Shown piece after piece: positions 1 to 8,556 of a stretch of 64,000 nt of DNA; the first letter of the stretch is position 1; every line of letters starts with the position of its first letter. The position numbers were made by a program, and so were the translations under genes. Source of the stretch: Duganella sp. sic0402 (GTDB lineage: Bacteria; Pseudomonadota; Gammaproteobacteria; Burkholderiales; Burkholderiaceae_D); the NCBI RefSeq assembly GCF_019219065.1, contig NZ_JAHUWK010000001.1:620001-684000 (forward strand). Reading direction: 5' to 3'. The notes under the pieces are model-generated. The model did no database searches. It had not been told where the DNA came from and saw nothing but the letters and a program-made list of their open reading frames with translations.

Positions 1-56
1 AATTGCTGGCGTGAAATATGATGCGAGTGTCTCGTATGCGATTTAAAGGAAACAAG

Positions 57-1643
57 ATGCAAACCCATAAAAATGAAATCAGCGTCGCCGCCCGCCTGGG
101 CATCGGTTTTGGCATCATCCTGGCGATGATGTTGGCATTATCGGTATTCAGCGTGCTGAAGGTGAATGCGATTGATAACAGCTTGCAGCACATCAGCGAA
201 GTCAATAACGTCAAGCAGCGCTACGCCATCAACTTTCGCGGAAGCGTGCATGACCGCGCCATCGCGCTGCGCGATGTAACGCTGGTCAGCGACGCCGAAA
301 TGGCCGGCGTCACCGCGCTGATCGAACGGCTGGACGGCGACTACCAGCGCTCAGCCCGGCCGATGGATGCCTTGTTCAGCGACGCCAAGGCGAAAATCAC
401 GCCGGAAGAACGCGACTGGCTAAACAGGATCAAGCAGAGCGAAGCCCGCGCCACGCCGCTGATCAAGAAAATCATCGCGGCCCGCAACGCTGGTGATCTG
501 GATGGCGCGCGCAAGATGATGCTGGACCAGGCCAAGCCGGTGTTTGTTGACTGGCTGGCCAGCATCAACGGCTTCATCGACCAGGAAGAGAAAATGACCG
601 AGGCCGAGTCGGAGCTGGCACGCCATGGCGCGCACAACTTCCAGTCGCTGGCCTTGGCTTCGGTGGCAGTGGCGATTGCCATCGGCGTTGTGGTGGCTTG
701 GCGCGTGACCCAATACCTGCTGCGCGCGCTGGGCGCCGAGCCGGCGGAAGTCAAGGCGCTGGCCAATGCGGTGGATCGCGGCGAGCTGTATCACGAAGTC
801 GATCTGCGCGGCCAGGATCAGAACAGCATCATGGCGGTGCTGCTGAAAATGAGCCGCAACCTGCGCGCCACCGTGACCGAGGTGCATCAGGCTTCGGTGG
901 CGGTCAGCAGCATCAGTGATCAGATCTCCGAGCAGAACCAGCATCTGTCCGGCCGCACGGAAGACCAGGCTAGCTCGCTGGAGGAAACCGCGTCGGCGAT
1001 GGAAGAACTGACCGCCACCGTCAAGCAGAACGCCGACAGCGCGCGTGACGCCAACCGCCTGGCGCAGAATGCTTCCGACATCGCCAGCAAAGGCGGCGAG
1101 ATTGTCGGCGAAGTGGTGCAGACCATGAATGCGATTGATGAATCCTCACGCAAGATCGAAGAGATCATCAGCGTCATTGACGGCATCGCCTTCCAGACCA
1201 ATATCCTGGCCCTGAACGCGGCCGTGGAAGCAGCGCGCGCTGGTGAGCAAGGCCGTGGCTTCGCCGTGGTGGCCACCGAGGTGCGCAATCTGGCGCAACG
1301 CAGCTCCAGCGCCGCCCGCGAAGTGAAGGCGCTGATCGATACGTCGGTGGCGCGCATCCATGCCGGCACCGAGTTGGTGGAGCACGCCGGCAGCACCATG
1401 CGCGACATTGTCCACAGCGTCAAGCAGGTCAGCGATATGGTCGGCGCCATCACCACGGCCAGCAACGAGCAGAGCGTGGGCATTGAGGAAGTCAACCGCG
1501 CCATCGCCCAGATGGACCAGGTGACGCAGCAGAACGCCGCGCTGGTGGAACACGCGGCCGCCGAGGTGGAGGTGTTGCAGGAGCAGGCCGCGCATCTGAA
1601 CCACTCGGTCAGCGTGTTCAAGACCCGCCGCGCAGGAGCGTAA
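57..1643 (+). CDS. Methyl-accepting chemotaxis protein (single-domain periplasmic sensor)
   Basis: Transmembrane chemoreceptor that passes ligand or redox signals to CheA/CheW. About 528 aa from the ATG at 57, which has AAAGGA six bases upstream; an in-frame ATG at 18 has no such site. A hydrophobic segment near residues 10-30 and another near 195-220 bracket a periplasmic region of about 160 residues that looks like a four-helix-bundle sensor. A HAMP-like stretch follows. The cytoplasmic hairpin is highly conserved, with the tip [20 protein letters not shown] and the following [11 protein letters not shown]. The C-terminus is short and I see no NWETF-type CheR-binding pentapeptide. The next gene starts two bases after the stop, so the two are probably cotranscribed. 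The ligand is not predictable. Confidence 0.95.
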   Translation: MQTHKNEISVAARLGIGFGIILAMMLALSVFSVLKVNAIDNSLQHISEVNNVKQRYAINFRGSVHDRAIALRDVTLVSDAEMAGVTALIERLDGDYQRSARPMDALFSDAKAKITPEERDWLNRIKQSEARATPLIKKIIAARNAGDLDGARKMMLDQAKPVFVDWLASINGFIDQEEKMTEAESELARHGAHNFQSLALASVAVAIAIGVVVAWRVTQYLLRALGAEPAEVKALANAVDRGELYHEVDLRGQDQNSIMAVLLKMSRNLRATVTEVHQASVAVSSISDQISEQNQHLSGRTEDQASSLEETASAMEELTATVKQNADSARDANRLAQNASDIASKGGEIVGEVVQTMNAIDESSRKIEEIISVIDGIAFQTNILALNAAVEAARAGEQGRGFAVVATEVRNLAQRSSSAAREVKALIDTSVARIHAGTELVEHAGSTMRDIVHSVKQVSDMVGAITTASNEQSVGIEEVNRAIAQMDQVTQQNAALVEHAAAEVEVLQEQAAHLNHSVSVFKTRRAGA

Positions 1644-1645
1644 AC

Positions 1646-3442
1646 ATGCCGCTGTTGCCGAAGAACTCCGAACCGGAACGCCTGGAAGCGCTGCACCGGC
1701 TGGGCATCCTGAATACCAACACCAGCGAGTACTTCGACGCCATCACCAGGCTGGTGATGGACTTGTACGGCGTGTCCGGCGCGTATATTTCGCTGCTGGA
1801 CAGCGACCGGCAGTGGCTGAAATCCAGTGTCGGCCTGTGTCCGCCGAATACGCAGCGCGACCAGACTTTCTGCAACTACACCATCCAGCAAGCCAGCGTG
1901 CTGGTGATTGAAGACGCGCTGCTGGATGAGCGCTTCGCCAGCAACCCGATGGTGAGCGGGCCGCAGGGTGTGCGCTTCTACGCCGGAGCCCCGCTGATCA
2001 CGGCGGAAGGCTACGCCGTCGGCGCGGTGTGCATCATCGATCAGCAACCGCGCACGCTGAACGTCGGCGAACAGGACAAGCTGACCCGGCTCGCATCGCT
2101 GGTGATGTCGCACATTACACTGGGCCGCGTGGTCGGCCATGTGGATGCAGTCAGCGGCCTGCCCAACAAGTACCAGATGTTCGAAGACCTGAGCGCCTAC
2201 GCGCAGGCGTCTGCAGGCGAATACCGTGTGTTGGCCGGAATCGACATGCCGGATGCGGCCAAGGCCTTTGAAATCATCCGTGTGCTGGGCGCCGGTGTGT
2301 ACGATGCGCTGGTGCGCGAAGTCGGCGCTCGCCTGCTGCGGCTGTTCGAGGGCAGGGCGCAGGTGTACCACCTGACCGACGCGCGCTTCGCCATCCTGTC
2401 GCGCGACGGGGATACCGATGGTTTCATCCGTTATCTGCACGCGCTGGAGCCGGAGCTGCAGGCGCCGCTGACCAGCCTGAATATTCCGATGGCGCTGACC
2501 AGCTTCGGCGGCATCGTGGTGTTCGACCTGTGTGCCGACGCGGCCCAGGATGCGCCGCGCAAGGCTGCCGCCGCCATCAACCAGTCGGCGCTGAACCAGC
2601 AGCGCTGGAGCTGCTACAGCAATGCCGAGGATGAAAAGCAGAAGCGCGCTTTCCGGCTGCTGAACGATGTGCGCCACGCCATCGCCCACGATCATTTCGA
2701 GCTGGTGTACCAGCCCAAGCATGAGTTGAACAACGGCGCCTGCCTGGCCGCCGAGGCGCTGCTGCGCTGGAATCACGCGGAGCTGGGGCCCGTATCGCCG
2801 GCGGAATTTATCCCGCTGATCGAAAAGACCGCGCTGATCGGTCCCCTGAGTCACTGGGTGATACGCACCGCCATCCGCCAGATCGGCGCGTGGCATGCGG
2901 CCGGCCATGCGATCAAGGTAGCGATCAATCTGTCCGCCTATAATTTTGAAGAGCCGGATATTGTGGCGCGGCTGGCTGCTACTTGCCGCGAGTTCGAGGT
3001 CGATCCGCGTTATGTGGAAATCGAATGCACTGAAGGGATCTGGATGGAGGCGCCCGGCATTCTGGATGCGTTGCACGCGATCCGCGACCTGGGCATGAGT
3101 CTGGCGCTGGACGATTTCGGCACCGGCTACAGCAACTTCGCCTATTTGCAGAAAGTGCCGGCCAGCGTGGTCAAAGTCGATCAGTCGCTGATCCGCAATG
3201 TGCACGCCAATCCGCGCGACCAGCGCATCGTGCGCTCGCTGATCGCGCTGGCGCGTGAGCTGGATTATCAGGTGGTGGCGGAAGGCGTGGAGACGGAGCA
3301 GTCGCTAGGCCTGATCCGGAGCTGGGGCTGCGACCTGGCGCAGGGCTATCATTTCGCGCGGCCATTGAGTGCGCCGGCCTTCATCGCGCACGCCGTGGCG
3401 CATCGCGACAGACATCCCGGGATTGCAGAACTGGCATTATAA
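1646..3442 (+). CDS. GAF domain / degenerate GGDEF / EAL phosphodiesterase-like protein
   Basis: Predicted cytoplasmic c-di-GMP phosphodiesterase of 598 aa. Residues about 15-155 form a GAF sensor domain. Residues about 165-330 are placed like a GGDEF domain (starting GLPNKYQMFEDL) but show no GG(D/E)EF active-site motif, so this part is probably regulatory. The EAL domain (about 345-585) keeps the expected residues: EALLRW, the Asn of INLSA, the Glu of IECTEG, LDDFGTGYS, the Lys of KVDQS and VAEGVET. Catalysis is therefore plausible. AGGAG lies just upstream of the ATG. The gene follows the chemoreceptor by two bases, suggesting joint control of taxis and motile/sessile behaviour; that link is inference. 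Confidence 0.9.
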   Translation: MPLLPKNSEPERLEALHRLGILNTNTSEYFDAITRLVMDLYGVSGAYISLLDSDRQWLKSSVGLCPPNTQRDQTFCNYTIQQASVLVIEDALLDERFASNPMVSGPQGVRFYAGAPLITAEGYAVGAVCIIDQQPRTLNVGEQDKLTRLASLVMSHITLGRVVGHVDAVSGLPNKYQMFEDLSAYAQASAGEYRVLAGIDMPDAAKAFEIIRVLGAGVYDALVREVGARLLRLFEGRAQVYHLTDARFAILSRDGDTDGFIRYLHALEPELQAPLTSLNIPMALTSFGGIVVFDLCADAAQDAPRKAAAAINQSALNQQRWSCYSNAEDEKQKRAFRLLNDVRHAIAHDHFELVYQPKHELNNGACLAAEALLRWNHAELGPVSPAEFIPLIEKTALIGPLSHWVIRTAIRQIGAWHAAGHAIKVAINLSAYNFEEPDIVARLAATCREFEVDPRYVEIECTEGIWMEAPGILDALHAIRDLGMSLALDDFGTGYSNFAYLQKVPASVVKVDQSLIRNVHANPRDQRIVRSLIALARELDYQVVAEGVETEQSLGLIRSWGCDLAQGYHFARPLSAPAFIAHAVAHRDRHPGIAELAL

Positions 3443-3450
3443 TCCGGGCC

Positions 3451-4824
3451 ATGAAAACCTCATTGCGCCTGATTCCCCTGTTGTTGCTGCTGGCCGGATG
3501 CCAGTCCCACATGCAGCGTGTCGCTGATTGCAAGGCCGGCGACTGGCAAGCCATCGGCCATAAAGATGGCTTGATGGGGGAGCCGGCCAGTTATGGCGAG
3601 CGCAAGGACTTCTGCGACGACCATGCCGGCAAGCCTGCGGCCACCGATGCGGCCGCGCGCTACGCCGCTGGCTGGACGCAGGGGAATTGGGACGCCTGGC
3701 ATGCGCTGGGCAGCCATGACGGTGTGCAGGGCGGGCAGCCGCAATTCGCGCGCGCCGCCAACACCGACGAAATCCGCAAGCACAAGACGCCGCTGAACCG
3801 CGCCGCCTATGACGCTGGCTGGACCGAAGGGAATTCGCGCTACTGGCAAAATCTCGGCCAGCGCGAAGGCACGGCCGGCATGCCGCTGACGCAGAAGGAA
3901 GTCAACCGCGATAACGCCGGCGCAGCGCAGCTGCGCTTCGATGACGCTGCCTACATCGATGGCTGGCGCGCCGGCAACCGCACCTTCTGGGCGGACGCCG
4001 GCGTCAGCGACGCCCGCAATGGCACACCCGATGCCGAATTCCGCAACCGCGCCGTTGCAGCGCGCCGCGCTGGCGTCGACGTACAGGAAGAAGCGTATCG
4101 CACTGCCTGGAAGACGGAGATCGTCAACTATTGGCGCAATCTCGGCACGGCGGACGCCACCAGCGGCAAGGAGTTTGGCACACGTGGCCGCGAAGCCAAG
4201 GCCAAGGGCTTGAAAATCCACGAGCAGGAATACCGTCAGGCCTGGGAGACGCGCTTGACGGAATACTGGCGCCAGACCGGCGCCGACGACGGTTACGGCC
4301 ATCCCTATCAACTGGAAGAACGGATGGCCAACGCCAGCCGCGCCGGCGTGTTCGTCATCCCGGCCACGCGCGACACTTACACCAACGCCTGGCGGCAGGA
4401 AAACGCCCGTTACTGCACGCCGGACAACGTGTTTGAGCGGGGCCGCAGCAATGTGGGCATGGCAGTGGAAGTGTGCGCGCCGGCTGTGCAAAGCCAGTTA
4501 AAGCACGCGTATGTCAGCGGCCAGGATTTTGAGATCGCCGCAGTAAAACGCCAGCAAGCGCTGGCCGATGCGAACGAACTGGCCAGCCGCCTGCGCGATG
4601 GCTACGCGCGCCTGTCGCGACTGGAGCGCGATATGCGCGCCGCCCAGGAAGCGAAAGACCGTCCCACCAATGAGGAAACGGCCCGGCAGGAGCGTCGCCG
4701 CGAACAAGAACGCCGCGAGCTGATCGACTATCTGCAACGGCTGGAGCGCCAGCTGGATGAGGCCCGCCGCTGGGCGGACCGTCATGACCAGCAAATGCAG
4801 CGCCTGCGCCGCGAGATTTATTAG
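3451..4824 (+). CDS. DUF2799-type repeat lipoprotein
   Basis: Predicted outer-membrane or periplasmic lipoprotein of 457 aa. The N-terminus is a lipoprotein signal with lipobox LLAGC (Cys at about residue 17). The body has five or six degenerate repeats of roughly 45-50 residues, each with an aromatic-rich core of the form YxxGWxxGNxxYWxxLGxxDG. Examples are AYDAGWTEGNSRYWQNLG, AYIDGWRAGNRTFWADAG and EYRQAWETRLTEYWRQTG. This pattern matches DUF2799 lipoproteins, though the repeat number is high. The last 90 or so residues are charged and probably coiled coil. The function of the family is unknown. Its stop overlaps the stop of the convergent TonB receptor by four bases (TTAG). Confidence 0.85.
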   Translation: MKTSLRLIPLLLLLAGCQSHMQRVADCKAGDWQAIGHKDGLMGEPASYGERKDFCDDHAGKPAATDAAARYAAGWTQGNWDAWHALGSHDGVQGGQPQFARAANTDEIRKHKTPLNRAAYDAGWTEGNSRYWQNLGQREGTAGMPLTQKEVNRDNAGAAQLRFDDAAYIDGWRAGNRTFWADAGVSDARNGTPDAEFRNRAVAARRAGVDVQEEAYRTAWKTEIVNYWRNLGTADATSGKEFGTRGREAKAKGLKIHEQEYRQAWETRLTEYWRQTGADDGYGHPYQLEERMANASRAGVFVIPATRDTYTNAWRQENARYCTPDNVFERGRSNVGMAVEVCAPAVQSQLKHAYVSGQDFEIAAVKRQQALADANELASRLRDGYARLSRLERDMRAAQEAKDRPTNEETARQERRREQERRELIDYLQRLERQLDEARRWADRHDQQMQRLRREIY

Positions 4825-7010
4825 AAGCCGACCGTCGCCGACACCGACACGGTGCGCGGCGCGCCCAGGATCAGGTAGTTCGAGTTAGGATAGCCGCCAG
4901 CGGAAGCCCAGTAGCTCTTGTCGGTGACGTTGTCCACGCGCGCGCGGAAGGTCACGTCGCGCTCCATGATGCGGGTGGCGTAGCTGGCGCCCAGATCCAG
5001 GCGCGTCCATGACGACAGTTTCTGTGTGTTGGCCGCGTCAGCATACTGCGACGAGGTGTAGACTGTGCGCGCATTCAGGCTCAGGCCGCGCACACCCGGA
5101 ACATCCCAGTCGGCGCCGAGGTTGACTTGCGTGTCAGGCACGCCAATCACGTCCTTGCCCTGATTGAGCGCGTCCTTGGTCACGCGCTGGGAAGCATCCA
5201 GCAGCGTCAGGCCGCCCAGCAGGCGCAGCCCGCGCAGCGGCATGCCGTACACAGTCATCTCCAGGCCCTGGTTGCGCTGCTCGCCGTACACGCCGAAGTA
5301 GCTGTTCTGCACATAGGCCGATGGCTGCTTGGTGCTGAATACGGCGGCCGTGGCGCCCAGCGTGCCCACTTCATACTTCACGCCGATTTCCTTTTGACGG
5401 GACACGTACGGCGGGAAGATCACGCCGTTGTTGAGAATGCCGTTGCCGGATGCGGTCGGGCCTTGCTGCAGGCCTTCGATATAGTTGGCGTACAGTGCCA
5501 CGGCCTTCACCGGGCGGTAGACGATGCCGGCCATCGGCGTGACCTTGGTTTCCGCGTAGTGGGCGTTGGAGACGCCGCTATTGTAGTCGTAGCCTTCGGC
5601 CTTGATCGACTGATGGCGCGCGCCGACAGTCAGCAGCACTTTATCGTCGAGCATCGACAGCGTGTCCGCCAGCGCGTAGCTGGTGAAGATGGTCTTGGCA
5701 GTGACGCCCGGCGCGTTCAATACGCCGCCGGTGAAGAAGTTGGCCGGTGGGGCGGTGACGTTCACCGGCGCGTAGATATTGGTGGCGATGCCGCCGAAAG
5801 TGCTGAAGGCATAAGCGTTCTTCGATTCCATCCAATAGCTGGAGGCGCTGGCGCTGATGCTGTGGCCAACACTGCCGGTGCGCAGCCTGGTGCGCAGGCC
5901 GACTTCGCCGGTGCGCACATTGTCGTGGCGGACGTTGTCGAAACGGTAGGCATTGGCGGTGCCGTCTGCGGCGGTGACGGTCGGCTCGGACAGTACGTTG
6001 TTCTCGTCGCCGCTGCGCGCGCCGAAGGCGGCCCACGCCACGGTGTCCTTGTTGATGTCCCATTCGCCGCGCAGGGTGCCGAAGGTGTCGCGCTCGTTGG
6101 AGTGGGTCCAGTCCTGCGCCCAGTTGCTGCTGCTGTCCGGTACGGCCGGCAGTGCGATCACGCCGCTCGGCGTGACGGCCGGACGTGGCGAGGCCAGTTT
6201 GTGGTCCTGGTAGCCCAGGTCCGCGGACAGGCGGAAGCCACGGCCCTGGTAGTCCAGGCCGACCGAAGCGACGCTGAGTTCACGGTGTTCCTTGTCGACG
6301 CTGGTGTCGCCGTCGCGGCGCGCGACGTTGACGCGGATGCCGGCGCGGTTCTCTTCGCCAAAGCGGCGGCCGATGTCGGCGGCGGCGTAACCCTGGCCGC
6401 CGCTTTCCACGCCGACCGTCACTTGCGTCAGCGGCGCATTGCCGGCGCGTTTAGGCAGCAGGTTGATCGAGCCGCCGATGCCGCCGCCGCCTGGCGCCGC
6501 GCCATTCAGGAAGGAGTTCGCGCCACGGAAGACTTCTACGCGTTCCAGCAACTCGGATGCCACGAACTGGCGCGGCAGCACGCCGTACAAACCGTTATAG
6601 GCCAGATCGTCCGAGCTGACCGCGAAACCACGAATCACATACAGCTCCTGGAAGTTGCCGAAGCCACGCGCCACGCGCACCGACGGATCGTTTTGCAGCA
6701 CATCGGCCACACTGCGCGCCTGCTGCTCCTGGATCAGGTCCGAGGTGTAGTTCAGCGAGTTGAATGGCGTGTCCATGATGTCGACATTGCCCAGCAAACC
6801 CACGCGGCCGCCACGCGCTACCTGGCCGCCGGCGAAGTTGCGCGACAGGCCGTTGGCGGAAGCATCGGCGGAAGCGTTGATGACCACCGTCTGCACCTTG
6901 TCATCGGCGCCCGCCGTTGCGGCGGATTCGGTTTGGGCTTGGGCGCTGGCAGCAGCCAGCAACATGGCGGCGAGGGCTAGGGGAGAGCGTTTCAGGTTGT
7001 AGGTTTGCAT
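4821..7010 (-). CDS. TonB-dependent siderophore receptor
   Basis: Outer-membrane transporter of 729 aa for a ferric siderophore, powered by TonB-ExbBD. A Sec signal peptide ends near AAASAQAQT. The plug domain (about residues 80-195) contains SVADVLQNDPSVRV and the receptor-type stretch VEVFRGANSFLNG. The remainder is a beta-barrel ending in a C-terminal Phe (VSATVGF), as required for BAM assembly. It has no N-terminal STN signalling domain, so it should be a plain transporter controlled directly by Fur. It is divergent from the PepSY membrane protein, and the 119 bp between them carry Fur-type boxes. Substrate specificity cannot be read from the sequence. Confidence 0.93.
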   Translation of the reverse strand: MQTYNLKRSPLALAAMLLAAASAQAQTESAATAGADDKVQTVVINASADASANGLSRNFAGGQVARGGRVGLLGNVDIMDTPFNSLNYTSDLIQEQQARSVADVLQNDPSVRVARGFGNFQELYVIRGFAVSSDDLAYNGLYGVLPRQFVASELLERVEVFRGANSFLNGAAPGGGGIGGSINLLPKRAGNAPLTQVTVGVESGGQGYAAADIGRRFGEENRAGIRVNVARRDGDTSVDKEHRELSVASVGLDYQGRGFRLSADLGYQDHKLASPRPAVTPSGVIALPAVPDSSSNWAQDWTHSNERDTFGTLRGEWDINKDTVAWAAFGARSGDENNVLSEPTVTAADGTANAYRFDNVRHDNVRTGEVGLRTRLRTGSVGHSISASASSYWMESKNAYAFSTFGGIATNIYAPVNVTAPPANFFTGGVLNAPGVTAKTIFTSYALADTLSMLDDKVLLTVGARHQSIKAEGYDYNSGVSNAHYAETKVTPMAGIVYRPVKAVALYANYIEGLQQGPTASGNGILNNGVIFPPYVSRQKEIGVKYEVGTLGATAAVFSTKQPSAYVQNSYFGVYGEQRNQGLEMTVYGMPLRGLRLLGGLTLLDASQRVTKDALNQGKDVIGVPDTQVNLGADWDVPGVRGLSLNARTVYTSSQYADAANTQKLSSWTRLDLGASYATRIMERDVTFRARVDNVTDKSYWASAGGYPNSNYLILGAPRTVSVSATVGF

Positions 7011-7024
7011 GGTGATTTACTAAC

Positions 7025-7049
7025 TATATGAGAATAGTTCTCATTATAA
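7025..7049. promoter_or_regulatory. Fur box in divergent receptor/PepSY promoter
   Basis: A perfect 7-bp inverted repeat, ATGAGAA-TAG-TTCTCAT (7028-7044), sits in A/T-rich flanks 18 bp upstream of the receptor start. It resembles the Fur consensus built from GATAAT half sites. Its place before a siderophore receptor supports iron repression. Confidence 0.8.
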
Positions 7050-7072
7050 TCCTGGCCCGGATTTTTTGCTTT

Positions 7073-7098
7073 AAATGAGAGTAATTTGCATTATCATT
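7073..7098. promoter_or_regulatory. Second, weaker Fur-like box
   Basis: The run AATGAGAGTAATTTGCATTA, continuing TCATT, matches GATAAT/ATTATC-like hexamers more loosely than the first box. It lies 30 bp upstream of the PepSY gene, where it could serve the plus-strand promoter. Confidence 0.55.
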
Positions 7099-7129
7099 GT
7101 AGTTTGAGTACCGCAACCTGGATAATTAA

Positions 7130-8299
7130 ATGACACCGACCAACGTCCGTCGCTGGGCATGGATACATAAATGGAGCAGCCTGGTCTGCACCGTGTTCAT
7201 GCTGCTGCTTTGTATTACCGGCCTGCCGCTGATTTACCATCACGAGATTGATCACGCGCTGGGCAACGCCATCGAGGCGCCGGCGATGCCGGCCAGTACG
7301 CCGATGGCCAGCATGGACGAGGTGATCGCCGCCGGCAAAGCGCTGTACCCGAACAAGATCGCCATGTATCTGTCGCAGGAAGCCGACGAACCGGCGATCT
7401 GGTATCTGACGATGGGCGACCATCCGACCGACGAAAAATTCAAATCCATTGCTGTGGACGCGCGTAGCGCCAAGGTGCTGGGCGAGCCTGGCTTTGAAGG
7501 CACTTTTCTGGGGGTGATGTTCCACCTGCACGTCGACCTGTACGCCGGCTTGTGGGGCAAGCTGTTCCTCGGCTTTATGGGCCTGTTGCTGGTGATCGCG
7601 ATCATCTCCGGCGTGGTGCTGTACGCGCCGTTCATGCGCAAGCTGGAATTCGGCGAAGTGCGCCGCGAACGCGGCCCGCGCGTCAAGTGGCTGGACCTGC
7701 ACAATATGCTGGGCATCGTCACACTGACCTGGGCGTTCGTGGTCGGCGCCACCGGCATGATCAACACTTGGGCCGACCTGATGCTGAAATACTGGCAGTA
7801 CACCGAGATGGCGGAAATGGTCGCGCCATACAAAGGCCTGCCGCCGCCTGCTCAGCTTGGTTCGATGCAGAAGTCGCTGGATAACGCGGTGGCTGCGGAG
7901 CCAGGCATGAAGATCGGCTTTGTCGCCTTCCCAGGCACGCCGTTCACCAGCCCGCACCACTACGGCATTTTCATGCGCGGCAACGAGGCCTTCAGCTCGC
8001 GCCTGTACAAGCCGGTGCTGGTTGATGCGCAAACCACCGAGATCACCGACCGCCGCAACCTGCCATGGTATCTGACCGGCCTGCTGATTTCGCAGCCGCT
8101 GCACTTCGGCGACTACGGTGGCGCGTGGATGCAGTTCCTGTGGGCGGCGCTGGACGTGATCACCATCTTCGTGCTGGGCAGCGGGCTGTATTTGTGGCTG
8201 AAGCGCGGCACACCCGCACCGGCGCGCAACGTGGTGAAAGAAGAAGACGCGCTGGTGCAAGTGGCGCCGGCACTGGCAACGGAAGGGGAGGCACGATGA
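7130..8299 (+). CDS. PepSY-associated transmembrane protein (iron-uptake reductase type)
   Basis: Inner-membrane protein of 389 aa from the PepSY-TM family found beside siderophore receptors and thought to act as ferric-siderophore reductases or uptake helpers. The N-terminal helix WAWIHKWSSLVCTVFMLLLC follows the usual RxxWxxHKW start. Further membrane segments lie near residues 140-160 (FLGFMGLLLVIAIISGVVLY), 190-215 and 335-360. Conserved His residues lie in membrane-proximal positions (HHEID, FHLHVDLY, WLDLHN), consistent with haem or metal binding in the family. It lies downstream of the divergent Fur region and overlaps the next gene by ATGA. Confidence 0.88.
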   Translation: MTPTNVRRWAWIHKWSSLVCTVFMLLLCITGLPLIYHHEIDHALGNAIEAPAMPASTPMASMDEVIAAGKALYPNKIAMYLSQEADEPAIWYLTMGDHPTDEKFKSIAVDARSAKVLGEPGFEGTFLGVMFHLHVDLYAGLWGKLFLGFMGLLLVIAIISGVVLYAPFMRKLEFGEVRRERGPRVKWLDLHNMLGIVTLTWAFVVGATGMINTWADLMLKYWQYTEMAEMVAPYKGLPPPAQLGSMQKSLDNAVAAEPGMKIGFVAFPGTPFTSPHHYGIFMRGNEAFSSRLYKPVLVDAQTTEITDRRNLPWYLTGLLISQPLHFGDYGGAWMQFLWAALDVITIFVLGSGLYLWLKRGTPAPARNVVKEEDALVQVAPALATEGEAR

Positions 8300-8481
8300 G
8301 CAGCCCATTCATGCGCATGTGGGGCGCGCCCATCCTGCTGGCCATCCTGACCACGGTTGGCCTGATTTCCGCGCTGTTGGGCGATGGTGTATGGGACTAT
8401 GTCTCGGCTGTCGCGCTGGGTCTGCCGGTACTGTTATGCATCTGGTTCGGCTTGCGACGGAAGAAACAAACAGTTTCTTGA
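8296..8481 (+). CDS. Small two-helix membrane protein
   Basis: A 61-aa protein starting at the ATG that overlaps the upstream stop (ATGA), so it is probably translationally coupled to the PepSY gene. It has two hydrophobic helices (about residues 11-25 and 33-52) with a short GDGVWDY linker and a basic C-terminus (RRKKQ). Such short proteins often follow PepSY-TM genes in iron-uptake operons, but I do not recognise a named family. It is best read as an accessory membrane subunit of the same operon. Confidence 0.75.
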   Translation: MSSPFMRMWGAPILLAILTTVGLISALLGDGVWDYVSAVALGLPVLLCIWFGLRRKKQTVS

Positions 8482-8514
8482 TGCAACGCACAAAAACTGA
8501 TTGCTTTATTTGCG

Positions 8515-8528
8515 CTGATTGTTATCAT
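8515..8528. promoter_or_regulatory. FNR/Anr-like box upstream of the pta-ackA-fabI operon
   Basis: CTGAT-TGTT-ATCAT matches the FNR consensus TTGAT-N4-ATCAA at 8 of 10 positions with full core symmetry. Its centre is about 35 bp before the start codon at 8557. That is close for class II activation and would fit repression or a different promoter position. The match is direct; the role is inference. Confidence 0.4.
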
Positions 8529-8556
8529 TTCCGTGCTGTCCTATAGAGGAGATCGC

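Noticed and set aside
920-3205. A 761-codon open frame antisense to the chemoreceptor and EAL genes
   Set aside because: It is opposite two well-supported genes, is rich in His, Gln, Arg and Ala, and has no domain; it is a by-product of GC-rich codon use.
3438-3443. TATAAT just before the DUF2799 lipoprotein gene
   Set aside because: It overlaps the upstream stop codon, lies too near the ATG and has no -35 element at proper spacing.
5127-6980. A 617-codon open frame antisense to the siderophore receptor
   Set aside because: Composition typical of shadow frames (Ala, His, Arg, Gln, Val), no domain, no ribosome binding site, and the receptor is certain.
8461-8479. Hairpin AAGAAAC-N5-GTTTCTT at the end of the small membrane protein gene
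   Set aside because: A/T-rich stem that ends inside the coding region, with no U-run after it; not a convincing terminator.
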